This document shows, in pieces, positions 8,091 to 29,220 of a stretch of 64,000 nt of DNA (the first letter of the stretch is position 1; every line of letters begins with the position of its first letter). The DNA lies in contig JAPPIT010000115.1 of the NCBI GenBank assembly GCA_028820505.1, positions 1 through 64,000 on the forward strand, read 5' to 3'. Made by a program: the position numbers and the translations under genes. The stretch is from Defluviicoccus sp. (GTDB taxonomy: Bacteria; Pseudomonadota; Alphaproteobacteria; MPNO01). The notes beneath the pieces were generated by a model, which was not told the DNA's origin, did no database searches, and worked only from the letters and a program-made list of their open reading frames with translations.

Positions 8091-9765
8091 CCCGCAATAT
8101 GTCTACGCGATGCGCCGGCTCGGCATGAGCTACGGCGGCGGACGGGATGTGCTGAACGACATTTCGCTCGCCTTTCTGCCGGGCGCCAAGATCGGCGTGC
8201 TCGGTCTCAACGGCGCCGGAAAGTCCACCCTGCTCAAGATCATGGCGGGGCTGGAGACCGGATACCGCGGCGACGCTTGGGCCGACGATTCGATCCGCAT
8301 CAGCCATCTGGCCCAGGAACCCGAACTCGACCCTTCCAAAAACGTGCTCGACAACGTTTCCGAGGGTGTCGCCGAAACGCGCGACCTGCTGGCGCGATTC
8401 GAAGCCGTAAGCGCCCGCTTCGCCGAACCGCTCGACGACGAGGCGATGAACGCCCTGATCGAGGAGCAGAGCGCGCTCCAGGAACGAATCGACGCCGCGG
8501 ACGCCTGGGATGTCGATCGCAAGGTCGAGATCGCGATGGACGCGCTGCGCTGTCCGCCGGGCGACACGGACGTAGCCACGCTGTCGGGCGGCGAGCGGCG
8601 CCGCGTCGCGCTCTGCCGGCTGCTGCTGGGTCGGCCCGACCTGCTGCTGCTCGACGAGCCGACCAATCATCTGGACGCCGAGTCGGTCGCATGGCTGGAG
8701 CGCTTCCTCCACGACTATCCGGGCACGGTCGTGGCGATCACCCACGACCGTTACTTCCTCGACAACGTTGCCGGCTGGATTCTCGAGCTCGACCGCGGCC
8801 GGGGCATCCCCTGGCAGGGCAATTATTCCTCGTGGCTGGAACAGAAGGAGCGGCGTCTGGCCCAGGAGGAGAAGAGGGAATCGGCGCGTCAGCGGACCCT
8901 GGCGCGCGAGCTCGAATGGATCCGCGCCACGCCGAGGGCGCGCCAGGCGAAGAGCAAGGCGCGCATCGCCGCCTACGAGGCGCTGCTCGCGGAAGCCAAC
9001 GACCGGGCGCCGGAGACCGCCCAGATCGTCATACCCCCGGGGCCCCGGCTCGGCGATCTCGTCATCGAGGCGCGCGGCGTGACCAAGGGGTACGGCGACC
9101 GCGTGTTGATCGACGGCCTGGACTTCAGGCTGCCGCCGGGCGGCATCGTCGGTGTCATAGGAGCGAACGGCGCCGGCAAGACGACGCTGTTCCGCATGAT
9201 CGCGGGCGCCGAGACGCCCGATTCCGGAACTCTGCGGATCGGCGAATCGGTGGTGCTGGGCCATGTCGACCAGTCGCGCGACAGCCTGGATCCCGACAAC
9301 TCGGTGTGGGAAGAAATCGCGGAAGGCGAGACGGAAGTGTCGATGGGCGCCCGCAGGATGCCCTCGCGGGCCTATGTCGGCGCGTTCAACTTCCGGGGAC
9401 CGGATCAGCAGAAGAAGGTCGGACAGCTGTCCGGGGGCGAGCGCAACCGGGTGCATCTCGCCAAGCTGCTCAAGTCGGGCGCGAACGTGCTCCTGCTGGA
9501 CGAACCCACCAACGACCTCGATGTCGACACGCTCAGGGCGCTCGAGGATGCGCTGGCCTCGTTCGCCGGATGCGCGGTCGTGATCAGCCATGACCGTTGG
9601 TTCCTCGACCGCGTCGCGACCCACATGCTCGCCTTCGAGGGCGAGGGCAGGGTGGTTTGGTTCGAGGGCAATTACGAGGACTACGAGGCGGATCGCAGGC
9701 GTCGCTTGGGCGACGAGGCGGAGCGGCCCCGCCGCTTCAGGTACAAGCCTCTGGCGCGCGATTAG
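8083..9765 (+). CDS. ettA: Energy-dependent translational throttle protein EttA
   Basis: ABC-F protein that binds the ribosomal E site and gates early elongation according to ATP/ADP level. Two nucleotide-binding domains are complete: Walker [10 protein letters not shown] (about 46) with signature LSGGERRR and DEPTNHLD, and a second GANGAGKTT (about 362) with LSGGERNR and DEPTNDLD. The linker between them ([18 protein letters not shown]) and the order of motifs match E. coli EttA closely, and 560 aa is the expected length. The start is GTG 8083, since [11 protein letters not shown] aligns with the EttA N terminus (FVYTMHRVG). It overlaps the upstream unknown gene and converges on mlaC. Confidence 0.96.
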   Translation: MPSPQYVYAMRRLGMSYGGGRDVLNDISLAFLPGAKIGVLGLNGAGKSTLLKIMAGLETGYRGDAWADDSIRISHLAQEPELDPSKNVLDNVSEGVAETRDLLARFEAVSARFAEPLDDEAMNALIEEQSALQERIDAADAWDVDRKVEIAMDALRCPPGDTDVATLSGGERRRVALCRLLLGRPDLLLLDEPTNHLDAESVAWLERFLHDYPGTVVAITHDRYFLDNVAGWILELDRGRGIPWQGNYSSWLEQKERRLAQEEKRESARQRTLARELEWIRATPRARQAKSKARIAAYEALLAEANDRAPETAQIVIPPGPRLGDLVIEARGVTKGYGDRVLIDGLDFRLPPGGIVGVIGANGAGKTTLFRMIAGAETPDSGTLRIGESVVLGHVDQSRDSLDPDNSVWEEIAEGETEVSMGARRMPSRAYVGAFNFRGPDQQKKVGQLSGGERNRVHLAKLLKSGANVLLLDEPTNDLDVDTLRALEDALASFAGCAVVISHDRWFLDRVATHMLAFEGEGRVVWFEGNYEDYEADRRRRLGDEAERPRRFRYKPLARD

Positions 9766-9786
9766 CCTTTTCGTCCCCTCGCGGGG

Positions 9787-10428
9787 CTATTGCCGGGGGC
9801 CGGTCTTGTCGCGCAGCATGGCCAGCAACCCGTCGACCTTGCCGCCGGACGAACGGATCGCGGCGGCGAACTGGTCCCGCTGCGTGACGCTCATGCTGAT
9901 CCCGTCGACGATCACGTCGACGATGCGGTACCCGTGCCTGGTTTCCCGCACCCGCCAGCCGATCCGGATCGGCGGCCGGCCGCTGCCGGGGTCGACCTCG
10001 GACTGGACCAGCTGATCGCGTTTGCTGATCGTCACGACGCTGGTGACGCGCAGCTTGACGCCACCGAGATCCCGGAAGCGGTTGGCGTAGGCGAGAACGA
10101 GAAAATCCTCGAACAGGCGCCGGTATTCCTTGCGCTGATCGGAAGAGGCGACGCGCCAGTAGCGGCCGAGCGTGAACCGCGCGATGGTCCTGAGCTCGAA
10201 GGTCGCGGTCAGGATGTCCCGAAACGCCGTCGCCCGCTGCTCGTCCGTGACCTCTTCCGCGTAGGAGGTAAAGACCCTGTCGGCGGTGCTTCGGATGAAG
10301 GCCTCGGCCCCGTCGGCGACCGCCGGCGGGGCGGCCGTCACCAGCAGCGCGGCCGTCGCCAGCAGCGCGGCCCAGGGGCGGCGCAAGATCCTATTGCGCC
10401 GGTGGGCGGGCGGGTTCTTTCTCTTCAT
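9787..10428 (-). CDS. mlaC: MlaC-type phospholipid-binding protein
   Basis: Periplasmic carrier that shuttles phospholipids between the outer-membrane MlaA complex and the inner-membrane Mla ABC transporter. The sequence (213 aa) starts with a basic segment and a hydrophobic signal peptide ending near APPAVADG, followed by the Tol-Pal/MlaC-like domain (FRDILTATFELRTIARFTLGRYW, VVDVIVDGISM with a one-residue variation). I chose ATG 10428 since AGGAAG lies about 9 bases upstream; the track start lies far inside mlaA. Its start overlaps the end of mlaA by 38 bases. The mlaFED genes are not in this window. Confidence 0.88.
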   Translation of the reverse strand: MKRKNPPAHRRNRILRRPWAALLATAALLVTAAPPAVADGAEAFIRSTADRVFTSYAEEVTDEQRATAFRDILTATFELRTIARFTLGRYWRVASSDQRKEYRRLFEDFLVLAYANRFRDLGGVKLRVTSVVTISKRDQLVQSEVDPGSGRPPIRIGWRVRETRHGYRIVDVIVDGISMSVTQRDQFAAAIRSSGGKVDGLLAMLRDKTGPRQ

Positions 10429-11281
10429 CCTCAAGCTCTTCCTCATCGGCGGGAATATCGGGGAGCGGCGGCAGGTCCGGTTCGGCGCCGTTCCTGATCG
10501 CGTCGCGACGGTCCTGCCGATAGAGACTTCGAACCGCTGCATAATGGTCGACCGATGTCTTCTCCAGATCGTTCAACAATTCGTAATTTCTTGCCCGGGC
10601 GTCAACGATCTCGGCGCCGAGGCGGGCATAGTTGAATTTCTCGTAACGGAGATAGGTCCAGGGATCGGCGAAATGGTCGACCACCAGCCCGAGCGCGTCC
10701 CGTGTGCTGGAGGGGCCCAGGAACGGCAGCATGATATAGGGCCCTGCGTCGGCCCCCCAGACCCCGAGCGTCTGACCGAAATCCTCGTCCCGCCTGACGA
10801 ATCCCATTTCGCCGGCAACGTCCGACGTGCCGGCGAGGCCGATGCTGCTGTTGATCAGGAACCGCAGCAGCGTCTCGCCCGCATGATCGACGTCGCCCTG
10901 CAGCACCGAGTTCAGAAAAACCACGGGACTGCCCAGATTCTGGAGGAAATTTCCCACCCCTTCCTGCACCGGTTCGGGAACGGTCTCCTTGTAGACGTAG
11001 GCGACCGGCTTGAGGATGTACCGGTCCGCCTCGATATTGACCGCGAAGACGACGCGGTTGAGCGGTTCGAACGGATCGTTGGTCTGCCTGAAACTTTCGA
11101 GCGCTTCGGGATCGTCCGGCGGCGGGGGCGTGGCGCAGCCCAAGGGCCCCAGACTTCCGAGGCAGAGCACGGCGATCAGGACCCGTGCGGGGCCTCCGAG
11201 ATCAGGCGTTCTTGTCAGCCGCACGCGTCTTCCGAACCCAAGATTAACGCCATCCGCGCGTTCGGTTTCGAGCAACATCAT
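10391..11281 (-). CDS. mlaA: MlaA/VacJ family outer-membrane lipoprotein
   Basis: MlaA removes misplaced phospholipid from the outer leaflet of the outer membrane. The sequence shows a lipoprotein signal (VLCLGSLGPLGC, lipobox LGPLGC), then the family hallmark NDPFEPLNRVVFAVN, followed by the conserved PYIMLPFLGPSSTRDALG motif. The C terminus is an acidic EDEEKEPARPPAQ tail. The annotated ATG 11281 gives 296 aa; it lacks a good ribosome binding site and leaves a long n-region, so a GTG start closer to the signal peptide is possible. It forms an operon with mlaC, which overlaps its 3' end. Confidence 0.9.
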   Translation of the reverse strand: MMLLETERADGVNLGFGRRVRLTRTPDLGGPARVLIAVLCLGSLGPLGCATPPPPDDPEALESFRQTNDPFEPLNRVVFAVNIEADRYILKPVAYVYKETVPEPVQEGVGNFLQNLGSPVVFLNSVLQGDVDHAGETLLRFLINSSIGLAGTSDVAGEMGFVRRDEDFGQTLGVWGADAGPYIMLPFLGPSSTRDALGLVVDHFADPWTYLRYEKFNYARLGAEIVDARARNYELLNDLEKTSVDHYAAVRSLYRQDRRDAIRNGAEPDLPPLPDIPADEEELEDEEKEPARPPAQ

Positions 11282-11490
11282 GCCGGTCCAAGGGTCAGCT
11301 CCCGATCGGGTCCGTCGGCGGCCGACCGGCCGGCGCCGGACGCTGCTTCCCCCGAAGCGCGCCGAAGTTAATCCCGCGCATGGACGATTTCCAGTGTGCC
11401 CGCTCGTCTCTGAGATGCTTTCGCCAGCATGTTGCACAAATGTCACTATGCGTGCCGGTTTCCCGCGCCGGACGAATCGCGCTGCATATC

Positions 11491-11496
11491 TATAAT
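11491..11496 (+). promoter_or_regulatory. Candidate -10 box of the metF-metH operon
   Basis: A perfect TATAAT lies 33 bases before the metF GTG in the divergent mlaA/metF gap, inside an imperfect inverted repeat GCAT-N7-ATGC. There is no recognisable -35, so an activator or other sigma contact would be needed. I saw no fold typical of a SAM or SAH riboswitch. Confidence 0.35.
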
Positions 11497-11528
11497 GCGC
11501 GAACGGAGGGTCGGGAGACAGCGGGCAG

Positions 11529-12440
11529 GTGTTGGAATTGTCTTGGAGTACGGCTCGCAACGCGCCGCTCGTGTCCTTCGAATTCTTCCCGCCCCGGACA
11601 GAGGAGATGGAGGCCGCGCTCTGGTCGACCATCGAGCGGCTGGCCCCGCTGGGACCCCGTTTCGTCTCGGTTACCTACGGCGCCGGGGGCGCCACCCGCG
11701 ACCGGACCCACGCCACGGTGACCCGTATCGAGCGCGACACGGGGCTCCGCGCCGCCGCGCACCTGACCTGCGTCGCGGCGACCCGCGCGGAAGTCGATGC
11801 CGTTGCCCGCCGGTACTGGGACGCCGGCATCCGGCACATCGTCGCGTTGCGGGGCGACCCCCCGAAGGACGCCGGGCGCTACAGACCCCACCCGGACGGC
11901 TATGCCTTCGCCGCCGACCTCGTGGACGGGCTCAGGCGCGTGGCGGATTTCGAGATCAGCGTCGCGGCCTACCCGGAGGTGCATCCGGAGGCGCGCAATG
12001 CCGCAGCGGACATGGACAACCTGAAACGGAAGCTCGACGCCGGAGCCACGCGCGCGATCACCCAGTATTTTTTCGAAGTCGAGACCTACCTCCGCTACCT
12101 CGACCGGGTCCGCGCGGCCGGGATCGACGTGCCAGTGGTGCCGGGCATCCTGCCGGTGACCAACTTCGCCCAGGTGAAGCGTTTCAGCGCGATGTGCGGC
12201 GCGACGGTGCCGGTGTGGATGGCGGATCTCTTCGAAGGGCTCGACGAGGATCCGGAAACCCGGAAACTGGTCGCTGCCTCCATCGCCGCGGAGCAGTGCC
12301 GCGCGCTGCAGGCGGCCGGCGTGGACGAGTTCCATTTCTATACCCTCAACCGGGCGAACCTGACCTATGCGATCGCCCGCATCCTCGGCCTGCGCCCCGG
12401 ATCCGGCGATGTCCGGATCGAGGCGGATCCGGCGGATTGA
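11529..12440 (+). CDS. metF: Methylenetetrahydrofolate reductase
   Basis: Reduces 5,10-methylene-THF to 5-methyl-THF with FAD, supplying the methyl group used by MetH. Seen: VSFEFFPPRTEEME at the N terminus with the catalytic Glu region, SVTYGAGGATRDRT, ALRGDPPKD, AITQYFFEVETYLRY and EFHFYTLNRANLTYAI, all typical of MetF; 303 aa is normal. The start is a GTG, with GGGAGA about 12 bases upstream. The stop is 9 bases before metH, and the two genes clearly form a methionine-cycle operon. Confidence 0.96.
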   Translation: MLELSWSTARNAPLVSFEFFPPRTEEMEAALWSTIERLAPLGPRFVSVTYGAGGATRDRTHATVTRIERDTGLRAAAHLTCVAATRAEVDAVARRYWDAGIRHIVALRGDPPKDAGRYRPHPDGYAFAADLVDGLRRVADFEISVAAYPEVHPEARNAAADMDNLKRKLDAGATRAITQYFFEVETYLRYLDRVRAAGIDVPVVPGILPVTNFAQVKRFSAMCGATVPVWMADLFEGLDEDPETRKLVAASIAAEQCRALQAAGVDEFHFYTLNRANLTYAIARILGLRPGSGDVRIEADPAD

Positions 12441-12449
12441 GCGGTACCA

Positions 12450-16229
<3,780 letters not shown>

Positions 16230-16233
16230 CGCC

Positions 16234-16728
16234 ATGGCCGGGATCGAGGCCCCGATGGAGACGTTGCGCGAGACCGTCCGCGGGGAGTGGACCGATTACA
16301 ACGGACACATGAATCTCGCCTACTTCGTGCTCATCTTCGACCTGGCGACGGACAGCTTCTATTCCAAATTCGGGCTCGGCGAGGATTATCGCGGGCGCAC
16401 CGGCCACTCGACCTTCGCGGTGGAGAGCCACACGAACTACCTTGCCGAAGTGCTGGAGGCCGCCGCCGTCCGCTGCACCACGCAACTCCTCGGGTTCGAC
16501 GAAAAACGCATGCATTACTTCCACCGCATGTATCGCGAGGACGACGGCGTGCTCGCCGCGACCATGGAATTGATGGCCGTCCACGTGGATCTTGCGGTCC
16601 GCAGGGTCGCCCCGATGCCGGACGATATCCAGGGCCGGCTCGGCGAGGTTTTCCTGGCTCACGCCCCGCTGGATCGTCCGCCCCAGGTCGGGCGTGTCAT
16701 GCATCTCGGCAACCCGCTCCGCAAATAG
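16234..16728 (+). CDS. Hotdog-fold acyl-CoA thioesterase
   Basis: A 164-aa 4HBT-type protein. The motif EWTDYNGHMNLAYFVLIFDLATD at the N terminus is characteristic of the thioesterases related to betainyl-CoA thioesterase and the fused C-terminal domain of carnitine dehydrogenase. The Asp in this segment is the likely catalytic residue. It starts 4 bases after metH and may be read through from that operon, though no metabolic link to methionine is obvious. The exact acyl-CoA substrate cannot be assigned. Confidence 0.8.
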   Translation: MAGIEAPMETLRETVRGEWTDYNGHMNLAYFVLIFDLATDSFYSKFGLGEDYRGRTGHSTFAVESHTNYLAEVLEAAAVRCTTQLLGFDEKRMHYFHRMYREDDGVLAATMELMAVHVDLAVRRVAPMPDDIQGRLGEVFLAHAPLDRPPQVGRVMHLGNPLRK

Positions 16729-16768
16729 GGATTTGCGGCTGCCCGGCTGGCGGGCTACATGTTCGACC

Positions 16769-17269
16769 ATGTTCGCAAGGTGGCTTGTCACGCTTTGCGT
16801 CGTCGGAGGCGTCGCGGGCGCCGGAACGGCACAGGCGGAGTGCGCGGATCCCGGAGAGCCCGGCGTCGACTGGAGGCGTTGCATCCTGGATCGGCAGGAT
16901 TTGCGCGGGCTCGACCTCGCGAAGGCCAAGCTTCGCGATGCGTCCTTCAACCGCGGATTTCTGGACAAGGCCAGCCTGGCGGGGGCGGACGCCTACCGGG
17001 CGAAGTTCCTGAGCGCATCGCTGACCGCCGCCAGGTTCGACGGCGCGCGGCTGGTCGAGGCCGATTTCACCAAGGCCGATCTCAGCGGCGCGTCGCTTCG
17101 CAAGGCGGACCTCAGGCGGGCGCGGCTGTTCCGGGCCATCCTCAGGAACGCCGATTTGAGCGGCGCGAAGCTGCGCGGGGCGGATCTGCTGAACGCGGAT
17201 TTCACCGGCGCGACATGGGTCGACGGCAAAAGGATCTGCGCGGAAGGGTCGATCGGCAAATGCCAGTAG
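16769..17269 (+). CDS. Secreted pentapeptide-repeat protein
   Basis: A 166-aa protein starting with a clear signal peptide (WLVTLCVVGGVAGAGTAQA) and continuing with about twelve A(D/N)LXX-type repeats, for example GADAYRAKF, KADLSGASLRKADLRR and NADLSGAKLRGADLLNADF. Such repeats form a right-handed beta helix. The track start at 16592 lies inside the upstream gene; ATG 16769 is the only start that exposes the signal peptide. Two N-terminal Cys (about residues 22 and 36) and two C-terminal Cys (ICAE, GKCQ) could form disulfides in the periplasm. Function unknown. Confidence 0.8.
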   Translation: MFARWLVTLCVVGGVAGAGTAQAECADPGEPGVDWRRCILDRQDLRGLDLAKAKLRDASFNRGFLDKASLAGADAYRAKFLSASLTAARFDGARLVEADFTKADLSGASLRKADLRRARLFRAILRNADLSGAKLRGADLLNADFTGATWVDGKRICAEGSIGKCQ

Positions 17270-17299
17270 GCGCGGCGGATACGTAACCACGACGGATCG

Positions 17300-19114
17300 A
17301 TGTCAGAGCGGGCTGCATCCGATCCAGAACCGGCCGCAACGCCGGCAGAGGCGAGGCCGGTGCGTCGGATCCAGCGTATCGCGCGGTGGCTGCGGGCCGA
17401 ACCGTTCCTTTCCCTCGTTCTCGCCGCCCTGATCGGCTTCGCCGGGGCCTATTGCGCGATCGGGTTCCGGGAACTCTATCTTGCCTTCCAGACCGTTGCG
17501 TTCGGCACCGACGCGGACGCGCTGGTCGCGGCGATCGGCAGCCTCCCGGCGTGGCAGATCGTCGCCGCGCCGACCGCCGGGGGGCTCCTGGTAGGGCTTT
17601 TCTACCGCTTCGTCATGCCGGGCAGGCAGCCGCAGGGCGTGGCCGACGTCATGGAGTCCGCCGCGTTCCGGTCCGGCAGGATGGATTGGCGGGCGGGCCT
17701 GGGCGCGGCCTTCGGCAGTGCCGCGTCGATCGGAACCGGCGCGTCCGTCGGGCGCGAAGGCCCCGTCATTCATCTGGGCGCGAGCCTCGCCGCCTTCGTC
17801 GGCGGGCGGCTCCATCTGTCGCGGTCGCAGATGGTCACCCTGCTCGGCTGCGGGGTCGCGGCGGCGATTTCGGCTTCGTTCAACGCGCCGATCGCGGGCG
17901 TGTTCTTCGCACTCGAAGTGGTGATAGGCCATTACGCGCTGAGCGCCTTCGCGCCGATCGTGATCGCCTCCGTCACCGGAGCGATCATCGCCCGGATCCA
18001 TTTCGGCGACTTTCCGGCCTTCATCATCCCGGACCGCGCGATCGTCTCGTTCCTGGAGTTTCCGGCCTTCCTGCTGCTCGGTCTCGCCAGCGGGCTGGCC
18101 GCGATCGCCTTCCTGCGGAGCGTGGAGCTCACGCGGGGGGTCGTTGCGAAGATTCCGGCGCCGGTCTGGTCGAAGCCCGCCGCGGGCGGTCTGATCGTCG
18201 GGCTGATCGCGCTCGCCTTTCCGAACGTGCTGGGGGTGGGCTACGGCACCACCGACGCGGCGTTGCGCGAACTCATCCCGTTCTGGACGCTCGTCGCGCT
18301 GCTGGTCGCCAAGACGGCGGCGACGGCGGTCTCGCTCGGCTCGGGCTTCGGCGGTGGGGTGTTTAGCCCGTCGCTCTTCATGGGCGCGATGCTGGGCGGC
18401 GCGTTCGGGATCGTCGCCGCTAGCGTCTTCCCCGAGCTGTCCTCCGGTCACGGCGTCTATACGCTGGTCGGCATGGGCGCGGTCGCTGGCTGCGTGCTCG
18501 GCGCGCCGATCTCCACCACCCTGATCGTGTTCGAGCTTACCGGGGACTACGCGATCACCATCGCTGTCATGGTCGGGGTCGCCGTCGCCTCGCCCCTGAC
18601 CCAGGCGCTGCACGGGCGGTCGTTCTTCGAATGGCAGCTGCTCACCCGCGGGATCGCCATCAAGGGCGGGCGCGAGCGGGGCCTGCTCGACGCCATCCAC
18701 GTGAGCGACCTGATGACCGAGCGGTTCGTCGCCGTACGATCGCGAGCGGACATGGCGCAGGTCCGGGAGCGCTTGCTGCGCGCGCCGCACGGGCAGCTTT
18801 TCGTGGTGGACGGCGAGGGCCGTCCGGAAGGCACCATCACCCTCCGGGATTTATCGAGCTACGCCTTCGACACGTCCGACGACGACCATCTCACGGCGGG
18901 CGAGGTCGCGCGGCCCAACCCGCCGGTAATCCGTGCCGGGGAGACGATCGAGAAGGCGCTCGCCCAGATGCTCCAGACGGGAGAGGAGCATGTCGGGGTG
19001 CTGGAAGACGGGGACGGCGGCCGGCTGGTGGGCGTCGTCCACGAGGTGGACGTAACGCTTGCCTACAACCGCGCGCTCATGGAGGCCCGGCGCGAGGAAC
19101 GCGGCGAAGGCTGA
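17300..19114 (+). CDS. ClC chloride channel/antiporter with CBS domains
   Basis: A 604-aa ClC family protein moving chloride or other anions across the inner membrane. The three selectivity-filter stretches are recognisable: GASVGREGPVIH (gating Glu in GREGP), GSGFGGGVFSPSLFMGA and a downstream filter region. The membrane domain ends near residue 450, followed by two CBS modules (IHVSDLMTERFVAV and the LFVVDGEGRPEGTITLRDL region, then EHVGVLEDGDGGRLVGVVHEVD), which in this family bind adenine nucleotides. It ends 6 bases from the convergent protease-like gene. Channel versus proton-coupled exchanger is not resolved. Confidence 0.93.
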   Translation: MSERAASDPEPAATPAEARPVRRIQRIARWLRAEPFLSLVLAALIGFAGAYCAIGFRELYLAFQTVAFGTDADALVAAIGSLPAWQIVAAPTAGGLLVGLFYRFVMPGRQPQGVADVMESAAFRSGRMDWRAGLGAAFGSAASIGTGASVGREGPVIHLGASLAAFVGGRLHLSRSQMVTLLGCGVAAAISASFNAPIAGVFFALEVVIGHYALSAFAPIVIASVTGAIIARIHFGDFPAFIIPDRAIVSFLEFPAFLLLGLASGLAAIAFLRSVELTRGVVAKIPAPVWSKPAAGGLIVGLIALAFPNVLGVGYGTTDAALRELIPFWTLVALLVAKTAATAVSLGSGFGGGVFSPSLFMGAMLGGAFGIVAASVFPELSSGHGVYTLVGMGAVAGCVLGAPISTTLIVFELTGDYAITIAVMVGVAVASPLTQALHGRSFFEWQLLTRGIAIKGGRERGLLDAIHVSDLMTERFVAVRSRADMAQVRERLLRAPHGQLFVVDGEGRPEGTITLRDLSSYAFDTSDDDHLTAGEVARPNPPVIRAGETIEKALAQMLQTGEEHVGVLEDGDGGRLVGVVHEVDVTLAYNRALMEARREERGEG

Positions 19115-19120
19115 AGCGCC

Positions 19121-20131
19121 TCAATAGGACGGCGGCTTCCTGAACCAGCTCATGCGGTCGATCGAGCGAATCCTGATGTCGGTCGGCCGGTTGCCGCGAA
19201 GCACGCTGAGCGGCACTTCGACGCCGGCGGGACCCAGCCCCCACAGCGCCCGGTAGTAGCCGGGCAGGCTCGAAACCGCCTGGCCGGCCACGCCGAGCAC
19301 GAGATCGCCGGGCTTGAGCCCGGCCCGGTCGGCGGGCCCGCCGCGCGGAACCCGGGCGACGAACAGCCTGCCGTGGATCTCCTGCGGGTAGAGGCCGAGC
19401 CACGGGCGCGACGGCCGGGCGGCGCGGCCCTCGGCGATCAGGTCGGCGAGGATCGGTTTGAGCGCGTCGATCGGCACGAACATGTTGCCGGTGAGCGGTT
19501 CGTTTTCCTCCGCCGCGTCGGGCACCATCAGGGAGCCCACGCCGACCAGCTTTCCGTCCCCGTCGATCAGCGCGGCACCGCCGAAATGCGGGTGCGCGGG
19601 CGCTGTGAAGATCGCCTTTTCGAGCAAGTATTCCCACCAGCCGGCGAAGTCCCGCCGCGAAACGACATAGGCGCCGATCGCGGCGTTGTACCCGCCGGCG
19701 CTCGCCACCACGACCTGGCGGCCGCGGGCCAGCGGACCGGACGAGCCGATGGGGATGGGCGCCACACCCAGCGGACGGGACGCCCGCACCAGCCCGAGCC
19801 CGGTTTCGTGATCGTAGGCGAGGACGTTTGCGGACACGCGCCGCGATCCGCCGACGCTCAGCTCGATCGAATCGGCCTCGAGGATCAGGTAGCCGATCGT
19901 CAGCACCAGACCCGCATCGTCAATGACGACGCCGCTGCCCTGGCGCTTCGTGCCGAGCGCGGTCGCGGTGCGCGCCTCGGCGGGCACCTTGCTTTCCAGC
20001 CCCACCACGGCGGACAACGGATCGGGAGCGGACGGCGGCTCCGCCGCCGCGGCCGTCCCCGCCGCCATCGCGGCGAACAGGACATAAACCAGGGAAATTC
20101 TGAAACAGTACAGAGCGCGTCTTCGGATCAT
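19121..20131 (-). CDS. DegP-like S1C/PDZ protein without catalytic triad (pseudoprotease)
   Basis: A 336-aa exported protein with signal peptide (LVYVLFAAMAAGTAAAAE), a trypsin-like fold and a C-terminal PDZ domain (FVARVPRGGPADRAGLKPGD). The fold is shown by GSGVVIDDAGLVLTIGYLIL and the AYDHETGLGLVRA stretch. The active-site positions are replaced: the usual LTNHHV His region reads LTIGYLI, the DLAL-type Asp region reads ETGLGLV, and GNSGGPL reads HFGGAAL. It is therefore probably a binding or scaffold protein, not a protease. The track start (944 aa) is a reading-frame artefact across uvrD; ATG 20131 is the one before the signal peptide. Confidence 0.82.
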   Translation of the reverse strand: MIRRRALYCFRISLVYVLFAAMAAGTAAAAEPPSAPDPLSAVVGLESKVPAEARTATALGTKRQGSGVVIDDAGLVLTIGYLILEADSIELSVGGSRRVSANVLAYDHETGLGLVRASRPLGVAPIPIGSSGPLARGRQVVVASAGGYNAAIGAYVVSRRDFAGWWEYLLEKAIFTAPAHPHFGGAALIDGDGKLVGVGSLMVPDAAEENEPLTGNMFVPIDALKPILADLIAEGRAARPSRPWLGLYPQEIHGRLFVARVPRGGPADRAGLKPGDLVLGVAGQAVSSLPGYYRALWGLGPAGVEVPLSVLRGNRPTDIRIRSIDRMSWFRKPPSY

Positions 20132-20251
20132 GGCGGCAACTCCGTTCTGCGGCTCGCTCCCGTTATATGGGAAGAAAAACCGCACCGGGCAACGCCGCAG
20201 GCGGCCGCGAATCGGCCCCGATCGGGGCGGGTTCGGCTGGTATGATGAGCC

Positions 20252-22484
<2,233 letters not shown>

Positions 22485-22501
<17 letters not shown>

Positions 22502-23393
22502 GGCGGAAGCGCAGGGTTGGAGTATCGAGTTCGTCGTCGACGCGGACGGCGAAGCGGGCGGGCTTGCGCCCTTCGAGGCCGCGCTGGACGATCCCGCGGA
22601 GCGCGCGGCGGTCTCCCGCTTCCGGGACGGGGAGGGACAAGGCTGGAGGTTCCGCTCGGTGAGGGCGTCGCGACCCGACGAGGCCCAGCTTCGTTCCCGT
22701 CTCGCCATCGCCGCCGCGGTCACCGGCGTGCAGGCGTCGTCGCTGTCGGTTTTGCCGCTCCCCGCGGTGGATTGGATCGCCGAGGTGAACCGCCTGACTC
22801 CGCCGGTCTCGGCGGGCCGGTTTTTCGTCCGCGGGAGCCATGTGACGGGGGACACGCCTCCCGGACGCATCGGGATCGTGCTGGACGCGGGGCGGGCGTT
22901 CGGCACCGGATCGCACGAGAGCACGCGCGGCTGCCTGCTTGCGCTCGGCGCGATGCCGCCGCCGGGAGACGGGAGGATCCTCGATCTGGGGACCGGTTCC
23001 GGCATCCTCGCCATCGCCGCGTCGAAGCTGTGGCGGCGGCCGGTTCTCGCGGCCGACATCGACCCCGTTTCCGTGGAGACGGCGAGAGAAAACGCGACGC
23101 GGAACGGCGTGGGCGCCTTGGTGGAAACATGCCGAAGCCGGGGCTTCTCGAACCCGCGACTGCGCGCCCGGCCGCCTTACGCCCTGATCCTGGCCAACAT
23201 CCTGGCGGACCCGCTGATCCGGCTTGCGCCCGCCGTCGCGCGCTATCTCTATCGAGACGGGCGGGCGGTCCTGTCGGGTCTGCTGCGGGAACAGGAAGCG
23301 GACGTCGCGGCGGCCTACGAGTCGGTGGGGCTTCCGATCCGCGACCGGCATCCGATCGATGCGTGGACGACGCTGGTCGTGGGGCGCGGATAA
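22485..23393 (+). CDS. prmA: Ribosomal protein L11 methyltransferase
   Basis: SAM-dependent enzyme that methylates ribosomal protein L11. The N-terminal substrate-recognition half is poorly conserved; the catalytic half shows AFGTGSHEST, the SAM motif LDLGTGSGILAIAASK, AADIDPVSVETARENA and the family-specific LILANILADPLI. Length of 302 aa is normal. The best start is an uncommon TTG at 22485, inside the last codons of uvrD; no in-frame ATG or GTG lies near it, so translation is probably coupled to uvrD termination. Confidence 0.92.
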
Positions 23394-23460
23394 TCCCGGC
23401 GTTGCATTCGCCGCGGCAACGCTGCATAGCCTTCGGCATCGGGACTGAACGGGATTCGGC

Positions 23461-29214
<5,754 letters not shown>

Positions 29215-29220
29215 GGCCGC

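Noticed and set aside
7960-9624. 554-aa antisense ORF opposite ettA
   Set aside because: Mirror of ettA codons; no domain and no ribosome binding site.
11282-11528. SAM or SAH riboswitch before metF
   Set aside because: I could not recognise the conserved core of any methionine-cycle riboswitch; only a TATAAT box is visible.
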